DNA of 64,000 nucleotides from Comamonas testosteroni ATCC 11996 (GCF_000241525.1 NZ_AHIL01000026.1:1-64000); one strand, 5' to 3'; shown: positions 35,579-46,155, counted from the first letter of the stretch. Notes: generated by a model from the sequence alone, not told the origin. Numbers and translations: made by a program.

Positions 35579-36028
35579 ATGAAAATCGGAGAACTCGCCC
35601 AGCGCACAGGTCTTGCCGCATCGCGCATTCGTTTTTACGAGCGCATCGGCCTGCTGAGCGTTGCCCAGCGTCAGGCCAACGGCTATCGCAGCTATCCCGA
35701 AGAGGCGGTGCTGGCGCTCAGGCTGATTGCCACGGCGCAGCGGGCCGGCTTCAGCCTGCAGGAGCTGCGCCAGCTGCTGCCCGAGGATCTGGAGCATTGG
35801 CAGCATGACGAGTTGCTGGCCACGCTGCATCGCAAGCTGCAAAGCATCGATCTGATGCTGGCACAGCTGACGCAAAATCGTGCCGAACTGGGCGAGCTGA
35901 TCGCCCAGATCGAGGCCAGACCCGAAGACATGGACTGCGCCGGCAACGCACGGCGTGTGCTGTCGCAAATGCGCTTGCTGGGGCGGGACGAGGAGGCGAC
36001 AGGCTGGCCCGCTCAGCCCAGCAACTGA
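35579..36028 (+). CDS. MerR-family transcriptional regulator
   Basis: 149 residues from the ATG at 35579; an ATG at 35570 is also in frame. The N-terminal winged helix is clear: MKIGELAQRTGLAASRIRFYERIGLL, then NGYRSYPEEAVLALRLIATAQRAGFSLQELRQLL, followed by a long dimerisation helix. No metal-binding cysteine cluster typical of CueR or ZntR types is present (one cysteine, DCAGN, near the end), so a small-molecule or redox ligand is more likely. Its 3' end overlaps that of the convergent DJ-1 gene by 16 bp. Confidence 0.92.
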   Translation: MKIGELAQRTGLAASRIRFYERIGLLSVAQRQANGYRSYPEEAVLALRLIATAQRAGFSLQELRQLLPEDLEHWQHDELLATLHRKLQSIDLMLAQLTQNRAELGELIAQIEARPEDMDCAGNARRVLSQMRLLGRDEEATGWPAQPSN

Positions 36029-36699
36029 GCCACCTGCAGGGCAGTGGCCCGGGCCGACTGCGGGTTTTGCCCCGTCACCAGCCTGCCGTCCGTCACCACC
36101 TTGGAGACAAAGGGCAGCCGGGCTTTCTCATATTGGGCACCGCGCTGGCGCATCAGCGCTTCGGCGTTGTACGGCACTTTGCCAGCCACGCCGGCCAGCC
36201 TTTCCTCCAGCCAGGAAAAGCCTGTCAGCCTGCGTCCGGCGACCAGCAGCGAGCCATCGGACAGACGGGTTTCGAGCAGACCGCAATAGCCGTGGCAGAC
36301 CGAGGCAACGACGCCACCGTGCTCATGGATGTCGCGCGTGATGCGCTGCAGCCCCAGCGAGGATGGAAAGTCCCACATCACGGCATGGCCGCCGGTGAAA
36401 TAAATGGCATCAAAGTCTTGCGCGTCCACGGCATCAGGGGCGGCCGTGTTGGAGAGCAGGGCCATGCGCGCTGCATCCGCCAGCCATGCCCTGGCCGTGG
36501 CATCCCGGTTCGGCCATTTCAGCGAGCGCGGCTCCAGCGGCGAGTGGCCGCCCAGCGGGCTGACCAGGTGCTGCGCGTAACCCCGCTGGGCAAAGACTTC
36601 CCAGGCATGGCTGAGCTCTGACAGCCACAGGCCGGTAGGCTCGGCAGGGTCATCGTAATGGGCGACGTTGCTGACGACGTGAAGAATGCGACGGGGCAT
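36013..36699 (-). CDS. DJ-1/PfpI-family protein (Hsp31-like, type 1 glutamine amidotransferase domain)
   Basis: 228 residues with the flavodoxin-like DJ-1 fold: DFDAIYFTGGHAVMWDFPSSLGL and the nucleophile elbow VASVCHGYCGLLE with the catalytic Cys followed by His. Relatives act as methylglyoxal glyoxalases, deglycases or chaperones against electrophile damage. The ATG has a good AGGAGA site. A MerR-type promoter with a 19-bp spacer lies just upstream, which ties it to the neighbouring MerR regulator. Confidence 0.88.
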   Translation of the reverse strand: MPRRILHVVSNVAHYDDPAEPTGLWLSELSHAWEVFAQRGYAQHLVSPLGGHSPLEPRSLKWPNRDATARAWLADAARMALLSNTAAPDAVDAQDFDAIYFTGGHAVMWDFPSSLGLQRITRDIHEHGGVVASVCHGYCGLLETRLSDGSLLVAGRRLTGFSWLEERLAGVAGKVPYNAEALMRQRGAQYEKARLPFVSKVVTDGRLVTGQNPQSARATALQVAQLLG

Positions 36700-36720
36700 G
36701 GGGAGTCTCCTGTGGCTCCC

Positions 36721-36751
36721 AACTTAAGCTTGAAGTGCAGTTCAATGTCAA
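36721..36751 (-). promoter_or_regulatory. MerR-type promoter upstream of the DJ-1 gene
   Basis: TTGACA (-35; 36746-36751) and TAAGTT (-10; 36721-36726), separated by exactly 19 bp, with the dyad TTGAA-N9-TTCAA in the spacer. The start codon at 36699 gives a short leader with an AGGAGA site. The best-preserved of the three MerR-type sites. Confidence 0.75.
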
Positions 36752-36780
36752 GCATGCAGTGTGCTCGAGGTATTCCTGTT

Positions 36781-36830
36781 TTGATAGCTTTAATCGATTT
36801 ATGGGTAAGGGATTGGGTTGGTTTTTATTG
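36781..36830. repeat. Degenerate Comamonadaceae-type repeat
   Basis: TTGATAGCTTTAATCGATTT then ATGGGTAAGGGATTGG, upstream of the MetQ-like gene. Confidence 0.5.
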
Positions 36831-36992
36831 ATATTTCCCGAGCCGCGCTGCCAGCCATTCCGCTTTGTGATGGGGGCGGGCCCCAGCCTGGCTGCTGAGG
36901 TTTGCTTTATGCGTTAAGTTTCAAGCTGCTGTCCCTGAGCGTGTACATGCTTGGCGGACCTGAGTTTCTCGGATTTGTCTTGAAAGGTGCCC

Positions 36993-37793
36993 ATGGTGCA
37001 CAAGCGTTCTCTCGTAAAAGCCTTGGCAGTTGCCGCCCTGGTACCTGCCGCATTGCTGGCCCAGGCACAGGATCTGGCCGTGACCGTCGGCGTGACGGCC
37101 GGCCCCCACGCCCAGATTGCCGAAGTGGCCAAGCAGGTTGCAGCCAGGCAGGGCCTGAAGGTCAGGCTGGTGGAGTTTGGCGACTTCATCCAGCCCAATG
37201 CGGCGCTGTCCACCGGCGATCTCGACGCCAACATCTATCAGCACCAGCCCTTCCTCGATGCCCAGAACAAGGACCGTGGCTACAAGCTGGTGCCCGTGGC
37301 CAAGGCCGTGAACCAGCAAATGGGTGTGTACTCCAGAAAGGTCAGGAAGCTGGCTGATCTCAAGAGCGGCGCGCGCGTGGGCATTCCCAACGACCCCACC
37401 AATGGCTCGCGTGCTCTGATGGTGCTGGCCAAGCAGGGATTGATCACGCTCAAGGCCGATGCCGGTGCGCGCGCCTCGGTGCTGGACATCACGGCCAACC
37501 CCAGAAAGCTCAGGTTTGTCGAGCTCGAAGCCGCCCAGCTGGCCCGCGCCCTCGATGACCTGGACGCCGCGGCCGTCAACAGCAGCTATGCCGTGGCAGC
37601 CGGCCTGTCCCCCCAGGGCGACTCGCTGGCGCTGGAAGATGTGAACACGCCTTATGTGACCGTGCTCATCGTCACGCGCGCCGGCCATGAGAACAGCAAA
37701 GGCCTGCAGGCGTTTGTGAAGGCCTACCAGTCACCCGAGGTCAAGGCCTTTGTGGAAAAGACCTTCAAGGGTGCCTACACAACCGCATGGTGA
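36993..37793 (+). CDS. MetQ/NlpA-family ABC transporter substrate-binding protein
   Basis: 266 residues from the ATG at 36993 (AAAGG site). Signal peptide to about residue 25 (ALVPAALLAQAQD); a lipobox cysteine is missing, unlike classical MetQ lipoproteins, so it is probably free in the periplasm. Family features: LAVTVGVTAGPHAQIAEV, NIYQHQPFLDAQNKDRGYKL and IPNDPTNGSRALMVLAKQGLI. The family binds methionine and related amino acids. No metN or metI gene is nearby, so it must share a transporter elsewhere. Confidence 0.87.
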   Translation: MVHKRSLVKALAVAALVPAALLAQAQDLAVTVGVTAGPHAQIAEVAKQVAARQGLKVRLVEFGDFIQPNAALSTGDLDANIYQHQPFLDAQNKDRGYKLVPVAKAVNQQMGVYSRKVRKLADLKSGARVGIPNDPTNGSRALMVLAKQGLITLKADAGARASVLDITANPRKLRFVELEAAQLARALDDLDAAAVNSSYAVAAGLSPQGDSLALEDVNTPYVTVLIVTRAGHENSKGLQAFVKAYQSPEVKAFVEKTFKGAYTTAW

Positions 37794-37797
37794 GCGC

Positions 37798-38901
37798 ATG
37801 AATCAGCCCTGGAATCAACTGGATGAGGCGCTGTTCGAGCGCGCCAAGACCTTGCTGGACGAGGAATGGCTGAGCCGTGACGCCGATCTGGCGCCGCTGC
37901 TGCCTGTGGTGCTGGAGCGCGGTGTGGGCCAGGATTGGCACAAGGCTGGCACTTTTCGCCACCATCTGGCAGGCGTGGCGCGCTCTCTGGCGCTGTGGCA
38001 GCAACCCAGGGACGTGCGCCTGCTGGGTCTGCTGCACAGCGTCTACGGCAATGCCTTTGTCGATCTGGTCAAGTTCGATGCCGGCAATGAGCGCGAGCAG
38101 CTCAAGCGTCTGATCGGCGAGCAGGCCGAGCATCTGGTCTATCTGTTCTGCACCATGAGCCGCACCCAGTTCGTGCAAAAGCTGCTGGCCGGCGATATCG
38201 CGGCGGACGGCAGCATGCAGCTGGAGCGCAACGGCCCCGAGCCGCGCGAGACCATCAGACTCACCGCCTATGAAGTGGCTGTATTCGCGATTGTCAGCAT
38301 GGCCGACAGCATGGAGCAGTGGTTCAGCTGGCAGGAAGACATCTACTCGCGCTTCCCGGCCGTGGACCACAGTCGTCAGCAGGCCGTGCACTGGGCGGCG
38401 TCTTTGTGGCCCGGCCCCATGCGCCCGAGCAGCCGCATGCTCAGCCAGATCAGCGGCCTGGGCCAGGCGCTGCAGCATCCTGCACTCAAGACCCAGCTGC
38501 CGCTGCCGCCCGTTTTTGCGAATTGCAGCCAGCTGCTGAGCGCTGGCAACGAGGCAGCGGCCGTAGCGCTGTACTGGTCGGTGATTCAGCTCGATCAGCC
38601 GCTGGTCGATCTGGATGCAGCCACCGCCACGCTGGAGCAGGCTGTGAGCCTCAACCCCTGGGTGGGCGAGCCGCAGATGGTGCTGGCCCAGCTCTACCTC
38701 ACGGCAGGGCGCAACGCCGAAGCGGCCGCCGCCGCCTGCGGAGCGCTGCAGTGCTTCAGCAGCTGGGGCAATGCCTGGGACAAGCGCGTGCAGTGGGACG
38801 CCTGGATGGCCTGGGCGCGCATTCTGCTGCAGTCGGCCGAGCAGGGCAGCTGGCCTGCTCGGCTGGACAAGCTCAACAATGTGGCGCTGAATCAGATCTG
38901 A
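37798..38901 (+). CDS. DUF6817-like HD-related protein with TPR-like C-terminus
   Basis: 367 residues from the ATG at 37798, 4 bp after the MetQ stop, so probably co-transcribed. The first half resembles a degenerate HD-type helical domain: FRHHLAGVARSLALW, LLGLLHSVYGNAFVDLVKFD, and LIGEQAEHLVYLFCTMSR. The C-terminal half has TPR-like helices (VGEPQMVLAQLYLTAGRNAEAAAAACGALQCF). Function unknown. It is followed by a strong terminator. Confidence 0.75.
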   Translation: MNQPWNQLDEALFERAKTLLDEEWLSRDADLAPLLPVVLERGVGQDWHKAGTFRHHLAGVARSLALWQQPRDVRLLGLLHSVYGNAFVDLVKFDAGNEREQLKRLIGEQAEHLVYLFCTMSRTQFVQKLLAGDIAADGSMQLERNGPEPRETIRLTAYEVAVFAIVSMADSMEQWFSWQEDIYSRFPAVDHSRQQAVHWAASLWPGPMRPSSRMLSQISGLGQALQHPALKTQLPLPPVFANCSQLLSAGNEAAAVALYWSVIQLDQPLVDLDAATATLEQAVSLNPWVGEPQMVLAQLYLTAGRNAEAAAAACGALQCFSSWGNAWDKRVQWDAWMAWARILLQSAEQGSWPARLDKLNNVALNQI

Positions 38902-38916
38902 ACTGGATCTGAAATT

Positions 38917-38957
38917 GATAGCTGCCAGCGCTTGATGGATAAGCGCTGCAGGCTGTT
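38917..38957. repeat. Comamonadaceae-type intergenic repeat
   Basis: GATAGCTGCCAGCGCTTGAT then GGATAAGCGCTGCAGGCTGT. Same family as 5941, 36781, 49825, 56630 and 62281. Confidence 0.8.
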
Positions 38958-38966
38958 TTGAGTATG

Positions 38967-39002
38967 AAAAAAAGCCCCAAGGCCTTGCGCCTGGGGCTTT
39001 TT
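38967..39002. terminator. Bidirectional terminator between the DUF6817-like gene and upp
   Basis: GCCCCA pairs with TGGGGC, flanked by A and T runs on both sides, so it can serve both converging genes. Confidence 0.9.
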
Positions 39003-39020
39003 GTTGGCAAGCAGCCGTGC

Positions 39021-39653
39021 TTACTTGGTGCCGAAGATACGGTCGCCCGCATCACCCAGGCCGGGCAGGATGTAGCCATGGCTGTCCAGCTCGCGGTCCA
39101 CGGCGGCGGTGTAGATGTCCACATCGGGGTGGGCGGCCTGCATGGTCTTCACGCCTTCGGGGGCGGCCAGCAGGCACATGAACTTGATGGACTTGGGCGC
39201 GCTCTTGTCCTTGAGCTGCTGCACGGCAGCCACGGCCGAGTTGCCGGTGGCCAGCATGGGGTCGACGACGATCACGTCGCGCTCGCCCATGTTTTCGGGC
39301 ATCTTGTAGTAGTACTCGACTGGCTTGAGGGTCTCGGGGTCGCGGAACAGGCCGATGTGACCGATGCGCGCGCCGGGCACCACGTTGAGCATGCCGTCCA
39401 GGAAGCCGTTGCCGGCACGCAGAATGGAAACCAGCGCCAGCTTCTTGCCGTCAATGACCTTGCCCATGGTCTTTTCCATGGGGGTTTCGATCTCGACATC
39501 CTGTAGCGGGAAGTCGCGTGTCAACTCATAGGCCATCAGCGTGGACAGCTCGCCCAGCATGCGGCGAAAGCTGTTGGTCGATGCTTCCTTGCGGCGCATC
39601 AGTGTCAGTTTGTGCTGGACCAGAGGGTGGTCGATCAAATGCAGAGTGCTCAT
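39021..39653 (-). CDS. upp: Uracil phosphoribosyltransferase
   Basis: 210 residues from the ATG at 39653 ([20 protein letters not shown]). The PRPP-binding loop is [19 protein letters not shown], and the C-terminal [18 protein letters not shown] is the uracil-binding signature. It converts uracil and PRPP to UMP in pyrimidine salvage. Length is the family norm. Confidence 0.97.
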   Translation of the reverse strand: MSTLHLIDHPLVQHKLTLMRRKEASTNSFRRMLGELSTLMAYELTRDFPLQDVEIETPMEKTMGKVIDGKKLALVSILRAGNGFLDGMLNVVPGARIGHIGLFRDPETLKPVEYYYKMPENMGERDVIVVDPMLATGNSAVAAVQQLKDKSAPKSIKFMCLLAAPEGVKTMQAAHPDVDIYTAAVDRELDSHGYILPGLGDAGDRIFGTK

Positions 39654-39765
39654 GTTCTTGGTCTTTGTGGTGAAGGCAGGCAGGCCCGCTTGTGGCGGAC
39701 TCGTGCTTGCAAAAAATGGGATCAGGCGGATGCGGGCAGGGCCGCAACGGACGCTATTTTCGCTG

Positions 39766-40740
39766 TCACTCGGACAGCAGGCTGGCAAAACGCTCTAAAT
39801 CCACATTGCCGCCGCTGATCACAATGCCCACGCGCTTGCCCTTGAGCGGCAAACCGCCGTGTATGGCAGCTGCCAGAGACAGCGATCCCGTGGGTTCGAC
39901 CACGATTTTCATGCGCTCGGCATAAAAGCGCATGGCCTGGACCAATTGCTCGTCGTTAACGGTAAGAACTTCGTTCACTCGCTGCTGGATGATGGCAAAG
40001 GTCAGATCGCCCGGCGCCTGGGTCTGGGCGCCGTCGGCAATGGTGCGCGGCGTATCGATCTTGACGATATGGCCGGCGCGCAGCGACTGCTGCACATCGT
40101 TGCCCGCTTCGGGCTCAACGCCGATTACCTTGCATTGCGGAGCCAGGGCGTTTGCGGCCAGCAGGCTGCCGGAGAGCAGACCGCCGCCGCCCAGGCAGAC
40201 AAACAGATAGTCCAGATCCGGCACTTCCTCCAGCAATTCCTTGACCGCCGTGCCCTGACCGGCGATCACGTCGCGGTGGTTGTAAGGCGGGATCAGCGTC
40301 ATGCCACGCTCGGTCGCCAGCTTGTGGGCGATGGCTTCGCGGTCTTCGGTGAAGCGGTTGTAGGTGACGACCTGGGCGCCATAGCCGCGCGTGGCCGCCA
40401 TCTTGGAGGCCGGCGCATCCTCGGGCATGACGATCAGGGCGGGCATGTCCAGCAACTGGGCCGCCTGGGCAATGGCCTGGGCATGGTTGCCGGAGGAAAA
40501 GGCCAGGGCGCCGCCCTTGCGCTGCTCGGGTGTGAACTGGGCCAGAGCGTTATAGGCACCGCGAAACTTGAAAGCGCCTATGCGCTGCAGGTTCTCGCAT
40601 TTGAAGAACAGGCGCGCGCCCAGCTGTTCGTCCATGGTGCGGCTGGTCAGCACCGGCGTGCGGTGGGCTACGCCCTGCAGGCGCTGGGCAGCGGCCACGA
40701 CATCGTCATAAGTGGGCAGGGGGGCGGTGTTTGTGCTCAT
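39766..40740 (-). CDS. Threonine/serine dehydratase-like PLP enzyme
   Basis: 324 residues from the ATG at 40740. Type II PLP fold: [12 protein letters not shown] with the cofactor lysine, [10 protein letters not shown], and the phosphate-binding [10 protein letters not shown]. It lacks the C-terminal regulatory ACT domains of biosynthetic IlvA. The short form includes catabolic threonine dehydratase, serine racemase and threo-3-hydroxyaspartate dehydratase; the sequence alone does not separate them. Confidence 0.88.
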   Translation of the reverse strand: MSTNTAPLPTYDDVVAAAQRLQGVAHRTPVLTSRTMDEQLGARLFFKCENLQRIGAFKFRGAYNALAQFTPEQRKGGALAFSSGNHAQAIAQAAQLLDMPALIVMPEDAPASKMAATRGYGAQVVTYNRFTEDREAIAHKLATERGMTLIPPYNHRDVIAGQGTAVKELLEEVPDLDYLFVCLGGGGLLSGSLLAANALAPQCKVIGVEPEAGNDVQQSLRAGHIVKIDTPRTIADGAQTQAPGDLTFAIIQQRVNEVLTVNDEQLVQAMRFYAERMKIVVEPTGSLSLAAAIHGGLPLKGKRVGIVISGGNVDLERFASLLSE

Positions 40741-40923
40741 GGCAGGACAGGCTGAGGTGGTGACTGAGCCCATGATAACGGGGCATGCTCCACTCCAGCC
40801 CGAATCGCTGCGTTGTCGCTTGGCTACACGTCGATGGCGCCCAGCAGGCCATCGAGAAGATAGAGAAATACGAGCGGAAAAGGCATGCAGGCCTTTATTG
40901 AGAGGGGCTGGGGGGCTATTTAA

Positions 40924-41820
40924 TCAGGAGCGATCACCTGCTTGGGGAAGTGCTGGTGCAAACGCCTGTAGCGGCTCCAGAGCAGGGAAGTCACCGGCGC
41001 GCTTGGCCTGCATGGCACTCACGGCCTCCATGACATGGCGGTTGCTCCAGATGCCGCTTTGCACCCAGCCCATTTGCTGCAGCGAGTCGCTCACGCTGTG
41101 GTCGCGCGCGTAGTTGATCACCTGCTTGCTGCCCCAGATGGCCACGGGCGGCTTGGCCGCAATCTCGCGCGCGCAGGCGAGAGCTGCTGTGACGGTGGCT
41201 TCGGGCGTGTCGTAGACGGCATTGACCAGACCGTGGCTGGCGGCCTCCTGCGCGGTCATGCGGCGGCCGGTGTAGGCCAGCTCCTTGACGATGCCCAGCG
41301 GCATCAGCTTGGGCAGGCGCTGCAGACTGCCCAGGTCGGCGGTCATGCCGATATTGATCTCCTGCACGCAGAAAAAGGATTCGGCGCTGGCATAGCGTAT
41401 GCAGGCAGTGGCCACCAGATCCAGCCCTCCACCTACGCAGGCGCCCTGAATGGCGCAGATCACGGGCATGCGCAGGGCTTCGATCTTGTTGAAGGTGGAC
41501 TGCAACTGGGCCAGGGTGTCGATGATGGCGGCGCGGCCCTCGGGCGTGCGGTCATTGGGCGCAAAGGCGGGGTCGGCAAAGGTATCGAGTGCCATGCCGG
41601 CGCAAAAATGCTTGCCCGTGCTGCTGATGACCAGCGCGCGCGACTGGCCGCTGCGCTGCAGTGTGTCCAGCACCAGGTCCAGCTCCTGCCAGAACCTGGG
41701 ATTCAGAGTGTTGAAGGCATCGGGGCGGTTGAGCACCAGATGGGCAATATGGTCGACCAGGTCCAGGCGAAAGCTGCTCAGACCGGCGGTCAGCAAGGTG
41801 TCGTCAGAGGTATGGGGCAT
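40924..41820 (-). CDS. Enoyl-CoA hydratase/isomerase family protein
   Basis: 298 residues from the ATG at 41820. Crotonase fold with the oxyanion-hole segments KHFCAGMALDTF and AIQGACVGGGLDLVATACIRYAS, plus the late FCVQEINIGMTADLGSLQRLP. The acidic pair E...D in QEINIGMTADLG matches delta3,5-delta2,4-dienoyl-CoA isomerase (ECH1) more closely than simple hydratases. Probable role in degradation of unsaturated fatty acyl-CoA. Confidence 0.87.
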   Translation of the reverse strand: MPHTSDDTLLTAGLSSFRLDLVDHIAHLVLNRPDAFNTLNPRFWQELDLVLDTLQRSGQSRALVISSTGKHFCAGMALDTFADPAFAPNDRTPEGRAAIIDTLAQLQSTFNKIEALRMPVICAIQGACVGGGLDLVATACIRYASAESFFCVQEINIGMTADLGSLQRLPKLMPLGIVKELAYTGRRMTAQEAASHGLVNAVYDTPEATVTAALACAREIAAKPPVAIWGSKQVINYARDHSVSDSLQQMGWVQSGIWSNRHVMEAVSAMQAKRAGDFPALEPLQAFAPALPQAGDRS

Positions 41821-41994
41821 GCCGGCATGGTGTCTTGCTGCGTAGGCCGCGCCAGTCACACTTGCGACTGCAGACAGAAAAACCGGTCTGGGTCAAACCT
41901 GCGGTGCCAGTCGTTCCCTCCTGGGTGCAATGGAGCGGCTGGTAAAGAAGCTGGTGAAGAGGCAGATGCTGTGTTCCAGCAACTTCAACCAGGA

Positions 41995-43569
41995 TCAGGC
42001 AGTCAGGGCCGGCGCTTTGTCTGCGGTATGGACCTTAAACACGGCCACCATGCCGGTCAGGCGCTGGGCCTGGTCGCTCAGAGAGACAGCGGCAGCCGTG
42101 GATTCCTCGACCAGGGCAGCATTTTGCTGCGTCATCTGGTCCAGATTGGTCACGGCCTGGTTGACCTGGCTGATGCCGTCATGCTGTTCCGTGGCCGAGG
42201 CACTGATCTCGCCAATCATGTCCGAGACCTTGCCGACGCTGCTGACGATTTCTTCCATCACGCGGCCTGCCTGGGAGACCTGGTCTGCGCCTTCCTGGGC
42301 GGCGTCCACGGAGGTGGTGATGAGCGCCTTGATCTCCTTGGCGGCCTCGGCACTGCGGTGGGCCAGGGCGCGCACTTCGCCGGCAACCACTGCAAAGCCT
42401 CGGCCCTGTTCGCCGGCGCGTGCAGCCTCGACCGCTGCGTTGAGTGCCAGGATATTGGTCTGGAAGGCGATGGAGTCGATCACGCCGATGATGTCGGAGA
42501 TGCGGTGTGCGCTGTCGCTGATGCGTCCCATGCTGCTGACCACGGACTGCACCACATGGCCGCCGCGCTGAGCGACCTGTGCGGCATTGCCTGCCAGATG
42601 GTTGGCCTGGCGGGCGGTGTCCGAGGCCTGTGCGACGGTGGCGGTCAGCTGCTCCATGCTGGCTGCGGTTTCCTCGAGATTGGCGGCGGTCTGCTCTGTG
42701 CGTGCGGACAGGTCGTGGTTGCCAGTAGCGATTTCGGCCGAGGCGGTGCTGATGGAGTGCACGCTGGTGCGTACATCGCTCACCAGGCTGCGTAGCTGGG
42801 CTGCCATGGTCGAGACGGAGCTCAGCAGGCGGCCGAACTCGTCATGACGGTCGTTGCCGGCGGTTACCGTGAGATCGCCCTGTGCAATGGCCTGGGTCAG
42901 TTCCACGGCTTCATTCAGAGGCTGGGTGATGGAGCGGGTGAGGGCCAGCGCCAGGCCCAGGGCTGCGGTCAGCACCAGGGCCTGCACCACCCAGGACAGC
43001 CAGATCGCTTTTTGCTGGTCTTGCTGCAGCTGAAGGCTGGCGGCGTCGCGCTGCTGCTCCTGCAGCTTCACAAAGTCCTGCAGCGAATCGACATAGCGGC
43101 CGATGGCGCCCAGATATTGCAGGCGGATGAAGTCGCGCATGGCGTCGATATCGCCGCTCAGCTTGATCTCCCTTGCCTGCTTGTTCAGCGCCAGAACTTC
43201 GGCGCGCACGGCGGCGATCTTCTGCAGGGCTGCCTTGTCGGCATCGCTTTGAGCCAGTTTGATGACTTGCGCCTGCAGCGCCCCGTTGACGGCCACGCCT
43301 TCGCTGACGCGCTCGTCCATGCGCTGGGTCAGCGCTTCGTCGGTGGTCATGTTGCTGGTGAGCACGCGTTCGCCCGTGGTCTCGGTCGCACCTTTCCATT
43401 GAAGAGCGAGATTGATGCGATTGTCATAGTCGGTCAGGGTCTGCATGCCGGCCTGCAGGGCCTGGGTGGACGAGTGCTGGTTCCATAGCGAAACGGCCAG
43501 CATCATGGTCAGAAGCCCGCCCAAAGTGCACCACAGCTTGGTGGATACACGCCATTGATTGAATTGCAT
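41995..43569 (-). CDS. Methyl-accepting chemotaxis protein
   Basis: 524 residues from the ATG at 43569. TM1 ([18 protein letters not shown], about 12-29), a periplasmic four-helix-bundle sensor (about 30-185), TM2 ([18 protein letters not shown]), a HAMP linker, and a signalling domain with the highly conserved hairpin [20 protein letters not shown] and [20 protein letters not shown]. The ligand is not evident. The C-terminus lacks a CheR-docking pentapeptide (ends DKAPALTA). Confidence 0.93.
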   Translation of the reverse strand: MQFNQWRVSTKLWCTLGGLLTMMLAVSLWNQHSSTQALQAGMQTLTDYDNRINLALQWKGATETTGERVLTSNMTTDEALTQRMDERVSEGVAVNGALQAQVIKLAQSDADKAALQKIAAVRAEVLALNKQAREIKLSGDIDAMRDFIRLQYLGAIGRYVDSLQDFVKLQEQQRDAASLQLQQDQQKAIWLSWVVQALVLTAALGLALALTRSITQPLNEAVELTQAIAQGDLTVTAGNDRHDEFGRLLSSVSTMAAQLRSLVSDVRTSVHSISTASAEIATGNHDLSARTEQTAANLEETAASMEQLTATVAQASDTARQANHLAGNAAQVAQRGGHVVQSVVSSMGRISDSAHRISDIIGVIDSIAFQTNILALNAAVEAARAGEQGRGFAVVAGEVRALAHRSAEAAKEIKALITTSVDAAQEGADQVSQAGRVMEEIVSSVGKVSDMIGEISASATEQHDGISQVNQAVTNLDQMTQQNAALVEESTAAAVSLSDQAQRLTGMVAVFKVHTADKAPALTA

Positions 43570-43779
43570 TGGCTGAAAATTTGCAAAAGCACTGCCCGAC
43601 CGGAGCGAACTGGTGGTCTGCGGCAAGACCGGGCAGCGTGGTTAGCGTAGAGGAAAGAAGCGGCTGTGCCAGCAGGCAGCAGCACATGTCCAAGAGACTG
43701 GCGGTTGGCACCAGGGGATGGATTTATTATGTATCGACATAATGACTGCCGCCTTGAGCGCTTTCTGCGCGGCGGCCAC

Positions 43780-43803
43780 AAAAAAGGCCTGCTGAAGCAG
43801 GCC
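43780..43803 (-). terminator. Rho-independent terminator after the DUF853 gene
   Basis: GGCCTGC and GCAGGCC around a TGAA loop, with a run of six A on the plus strand, that is, T on the coding (minus) strand. Confidence 0.9.
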
Positions 43804-43828
43804 CTTGGAGTGAATGAGCGCGTTGGAA

Positions 43829-45355
43829 TCAGCGCTTCTTGTTGCCCAGAATGCCGCCCAGCACGCCGCGCAGAATCTCCTTGCCCAGGCTGTTGCCCAC
43901 GGTACGTACCGTGGACTTGGCCATGGTCTGCACCAGGCCGTCGTGCTGGCCGCCGCGCGGGCCGGTGCGGCCGAACAGCAGCTCCTTGAGCCCGTCCATC
44001 ATGGAGTCGGCGGCGCTGGCTTGCTGGGCCGCTCCGGCCGCAGCAGGTGCATCGCCTGGCTTGGCGGGCGTGGCGCTTGCCGTGCGGTCGCGCAATATCT
44101 CGAAGGCCGATTCGCGGTCCACGGCTTTCTCATAGACGCCGGCAACCAGGGAACCATCGATCAGCGCCTTGCGCTGCTCGGCCGTGATGGGGCCGAGCTG
44201 GCTGCCGGGCGGGATCACGAACACGCGCTCGGTCACGCTGGGGCGGCCTTTTTCGTCGAGGAAGCTGATCAGGGCTTCGCCCACAGCCAGCTCGGTGATG
44301 GCGGCGGCAATATCCAGGCCGGGATTGGGGCGCATGGTGGAGGCGGCCGAGGCCACGGCCTTCTGGTCGCGCGGGGTGAAGGCGCGCAGGGCGTGCTGCA
44401 CGCGGTTGCCCAGCTGTCCGAGCACGCTGTCGGGAACGTCCAGCGGGTTCTGGGTGACGAAGTACACGCCCACGCCCTTGGAGCGAACCAGGCGCACGAC
44501 CAGCTCGATGCGCTCGATCAGCACCTTGGGCGCATCGTTGAACAGCAGGTGGGCCTCGTCAAAGAAAAACACCAGCTTGGGCTTCTCGGGGTCGCCGATT
44601 TCCGGCAGCTGCTCGAACAGCTCGGACAGAAGCCAGAGCAAAAAGGTCGAGTACAGGCGCGGCGCATTCATCAGCTTGTCGGCCGCCAGCACGTTGATCA
44701 CGCCCATGCCGTTGGCATCGGTCTGCATCAGATCGTTGATGTCGAGCATGGGCTCGCCGAAGAACTTGTCGCCGCCCTGGCTTTCAATGGTCAACAGGCC
44801 GCGCTGTATGGCTCCCACGCTGGCCGAGCTGATGTTGCCGTACTGGGTGGTGAACTGCTTGGCGTTGTCGCCCACAAAGTTGAGCATGGCGCGCAGATCC
44901 TTGAGATCCAGCAGCAGCATGCCGTTGTCGTCGGCAATCTTGAACACCAGATTGAGCACGCCCATCTGGGTCTCGTTCAGATTCAACATGCGGCCGATGA
45001 GCAGCGGGCCCATGTCCGAGATGGTGGCGCGCACCGGGTGGCCCTGTTCGCCGAATACATCCCACAGCGTTGTGGGGCAGGCCAGGGGCTGAGGCAGAGT
45101 CAGGCCGCGATCCTTGAGTGAGGCTGCCAGCTTGCCTTCGATCTTGCCGGCCTGGCTGATGCCGCTCAGGTCTCCTTTGACGTCGGCCATGAAGACCGGC
45201 ACGCCGATTTGCGAGAAGCTTTCGGCCAGTTTTTGCAGCGTGACGGTCTTGCCGGTGCCGGTGGCGCCGGTGATCAGGCCATGCCGATTGGCCAGTCCGG
45301 GCAGCAGGACACATTCTGTGGCAGAGTGCTGGGCAATCAAAAGGGGTGAAGCCAT
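43829..45355 (-). CDS. HerA/DUF853-family ATPase
   Basis: 508 residues from the ATG at 45355. Walker [19 protein letters not shown] near residue 30, then [11 protein letters not shown], and Walker B region [18 protein letters not shown]. The arginine-rich ATPase core is followed by an Ala-rich linker and a C-terminal tail ([22 protein letters not shown]) with an amphipathic helix. The family resembles the DNA-translocating HerA/FtsK group, but the cellular role of DUF853 proteins is not known. Confidence 0.9.
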   Translation of the reverse strand: MASPLLIAQHSATECVLLPGLANRHGLITGATGTGKTVTLQKLAESFSQIGVPVFMADVKGDLSGISQAGKIEGKLAASLKDRGLTLPQPLACPTTLWDVFGEQGHPVRATISDMGPLLIGRMLNLNETQMGVLNLVFKIADDNGMLLLDLKDLRAMLNFVGDNAKQFTTQYGNISSASVGAIQRGLLTIESQGGDKFFGEPMLDINDLMQTDANGMGVINVLAADKLMNAPRLYSTFLLWLLSELFEQLPEIGDPEKPKLVFFFDEAHLLFNDAPKVLIERIELVVRLVRSKGVGVYFVTQNPLDVPDSVLGQLGNRVQHALRAFTPRDQKAVASAASTMRPNPGLDIAAAITELAVGEALISFLDEKGRPSVTERVFVIPPGSQLGPITAEQRKALIDGSLVAGVYEKAVDRESAFEILRDRTASATPAKPGDAPAAAGAAQQASAADSMMDGLKELLFGRTGPRGGQHDGLVQTMAKSTVRTVGNSLGKEILRGVLGGILGNKKR

Positions 45356-45435
45356 TTCGGGTTTCCTCTGGGGGGGCATGCAGTCAAAAGTAAAATCGCT
45401 CCCGCTAGGTTAAATCAAATATCAAAGGATTCCCT

Positions 45436-46155
45436 GTGGCAGGACACAGCAAATGGGCCAACATCCAGCACCGCAAGGGTCGCCAGGATGAAAAACGTGG
45501 CCGCATCTGGACGCGCATCATTCGTGAAATCATGGTCGCAGCCCGTCAGGGTGGCGGCGATCTGAGTGCCAACCCGCGTCTGCGCCTGGCGGTGGACAAG
45601 GCCAAGGCCGCCAATATGCCGGCCGACAATATCAAGCGCAATATCGACAAGGCCACGGGCAACCTCGACGGCGTGACCTATGAGGAAATCCGTTACGAAG
45701 GCTATGGCATCGGCGGCGCGGCCATCATTGTGGACACAATGACGGACAATCGCGTACGTACGGTGGCCGATGTTCGCCATGCATTCAGCAAGTACGGTGG
45801 CAATATGGGCACCGAAGGCTCGGTGGCCTTCCAGTTCAAGCATGTGGGTCAGATCATGTTCGCCCCCGGCACGGACGAAGAAAAAGTCATGGAGATCGCT
45901 TTGGAGGCCGGTGCCGATGATGTGATCACCGATGACGAAGGTGGCATCGAGGTGCTGACGGCCCCCGGCGACTTTGAAGCCGTGCGTGATGCACTGCAGG
46001 CTGCCGGCTTTACCGCCGACATGGCCGAGGTGACCATGCGCCCCGAAAATACAATCGCTCTCGAAGGCGATGATGCAGCTCGCATGCAGAAGCTGCTGGA
46101 CATGATTGAAGACTTGGATGACGTTCAGGACGTCTACCACAACGCAGAAATATGA
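45436..46155 (+). CDS. yebC: YebC/PmpR family regulatory protein (canonical)
   Basis: 239 residues starting at a GTG (45436) with the canonical opening [28 protein letters not shown], then [28 protein letters not shown] and the late [14 protein letters not shown]. It overlaps purD by 4 bp. A second, divergent family member is at 3210. Confidence 0.96.
   Translation: MAGHSKWANIQHRKGRQDEKRGRIWTRIIREIMVAARQGGGDLSANPRLRLAVDKAKAANMPADNIKRNIDKATGNLDGVTYEEIRYEGYGIGGAAIIVDTMTDNRVRTVADVRHAFSKYGGNMGTEGSVAFQFKHVGQIMFAPGTDEEKVMEIALEAGADDVITDDEGGIEVLTAPGDFEAVRDALQAAGFTADMAEVTMRPENTIALEGDDAARMQKLLDMIEDLDDVQDVYHNAEI

Noticed and set aside
41035..42795. 586-codon open frame on the plus strand across the enoyl-CoA hydratase and chemoreceptor genes
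   Set aside because: It spans two real genes and their gap in antisense, with low-complexity G/H/Q-rich translation.
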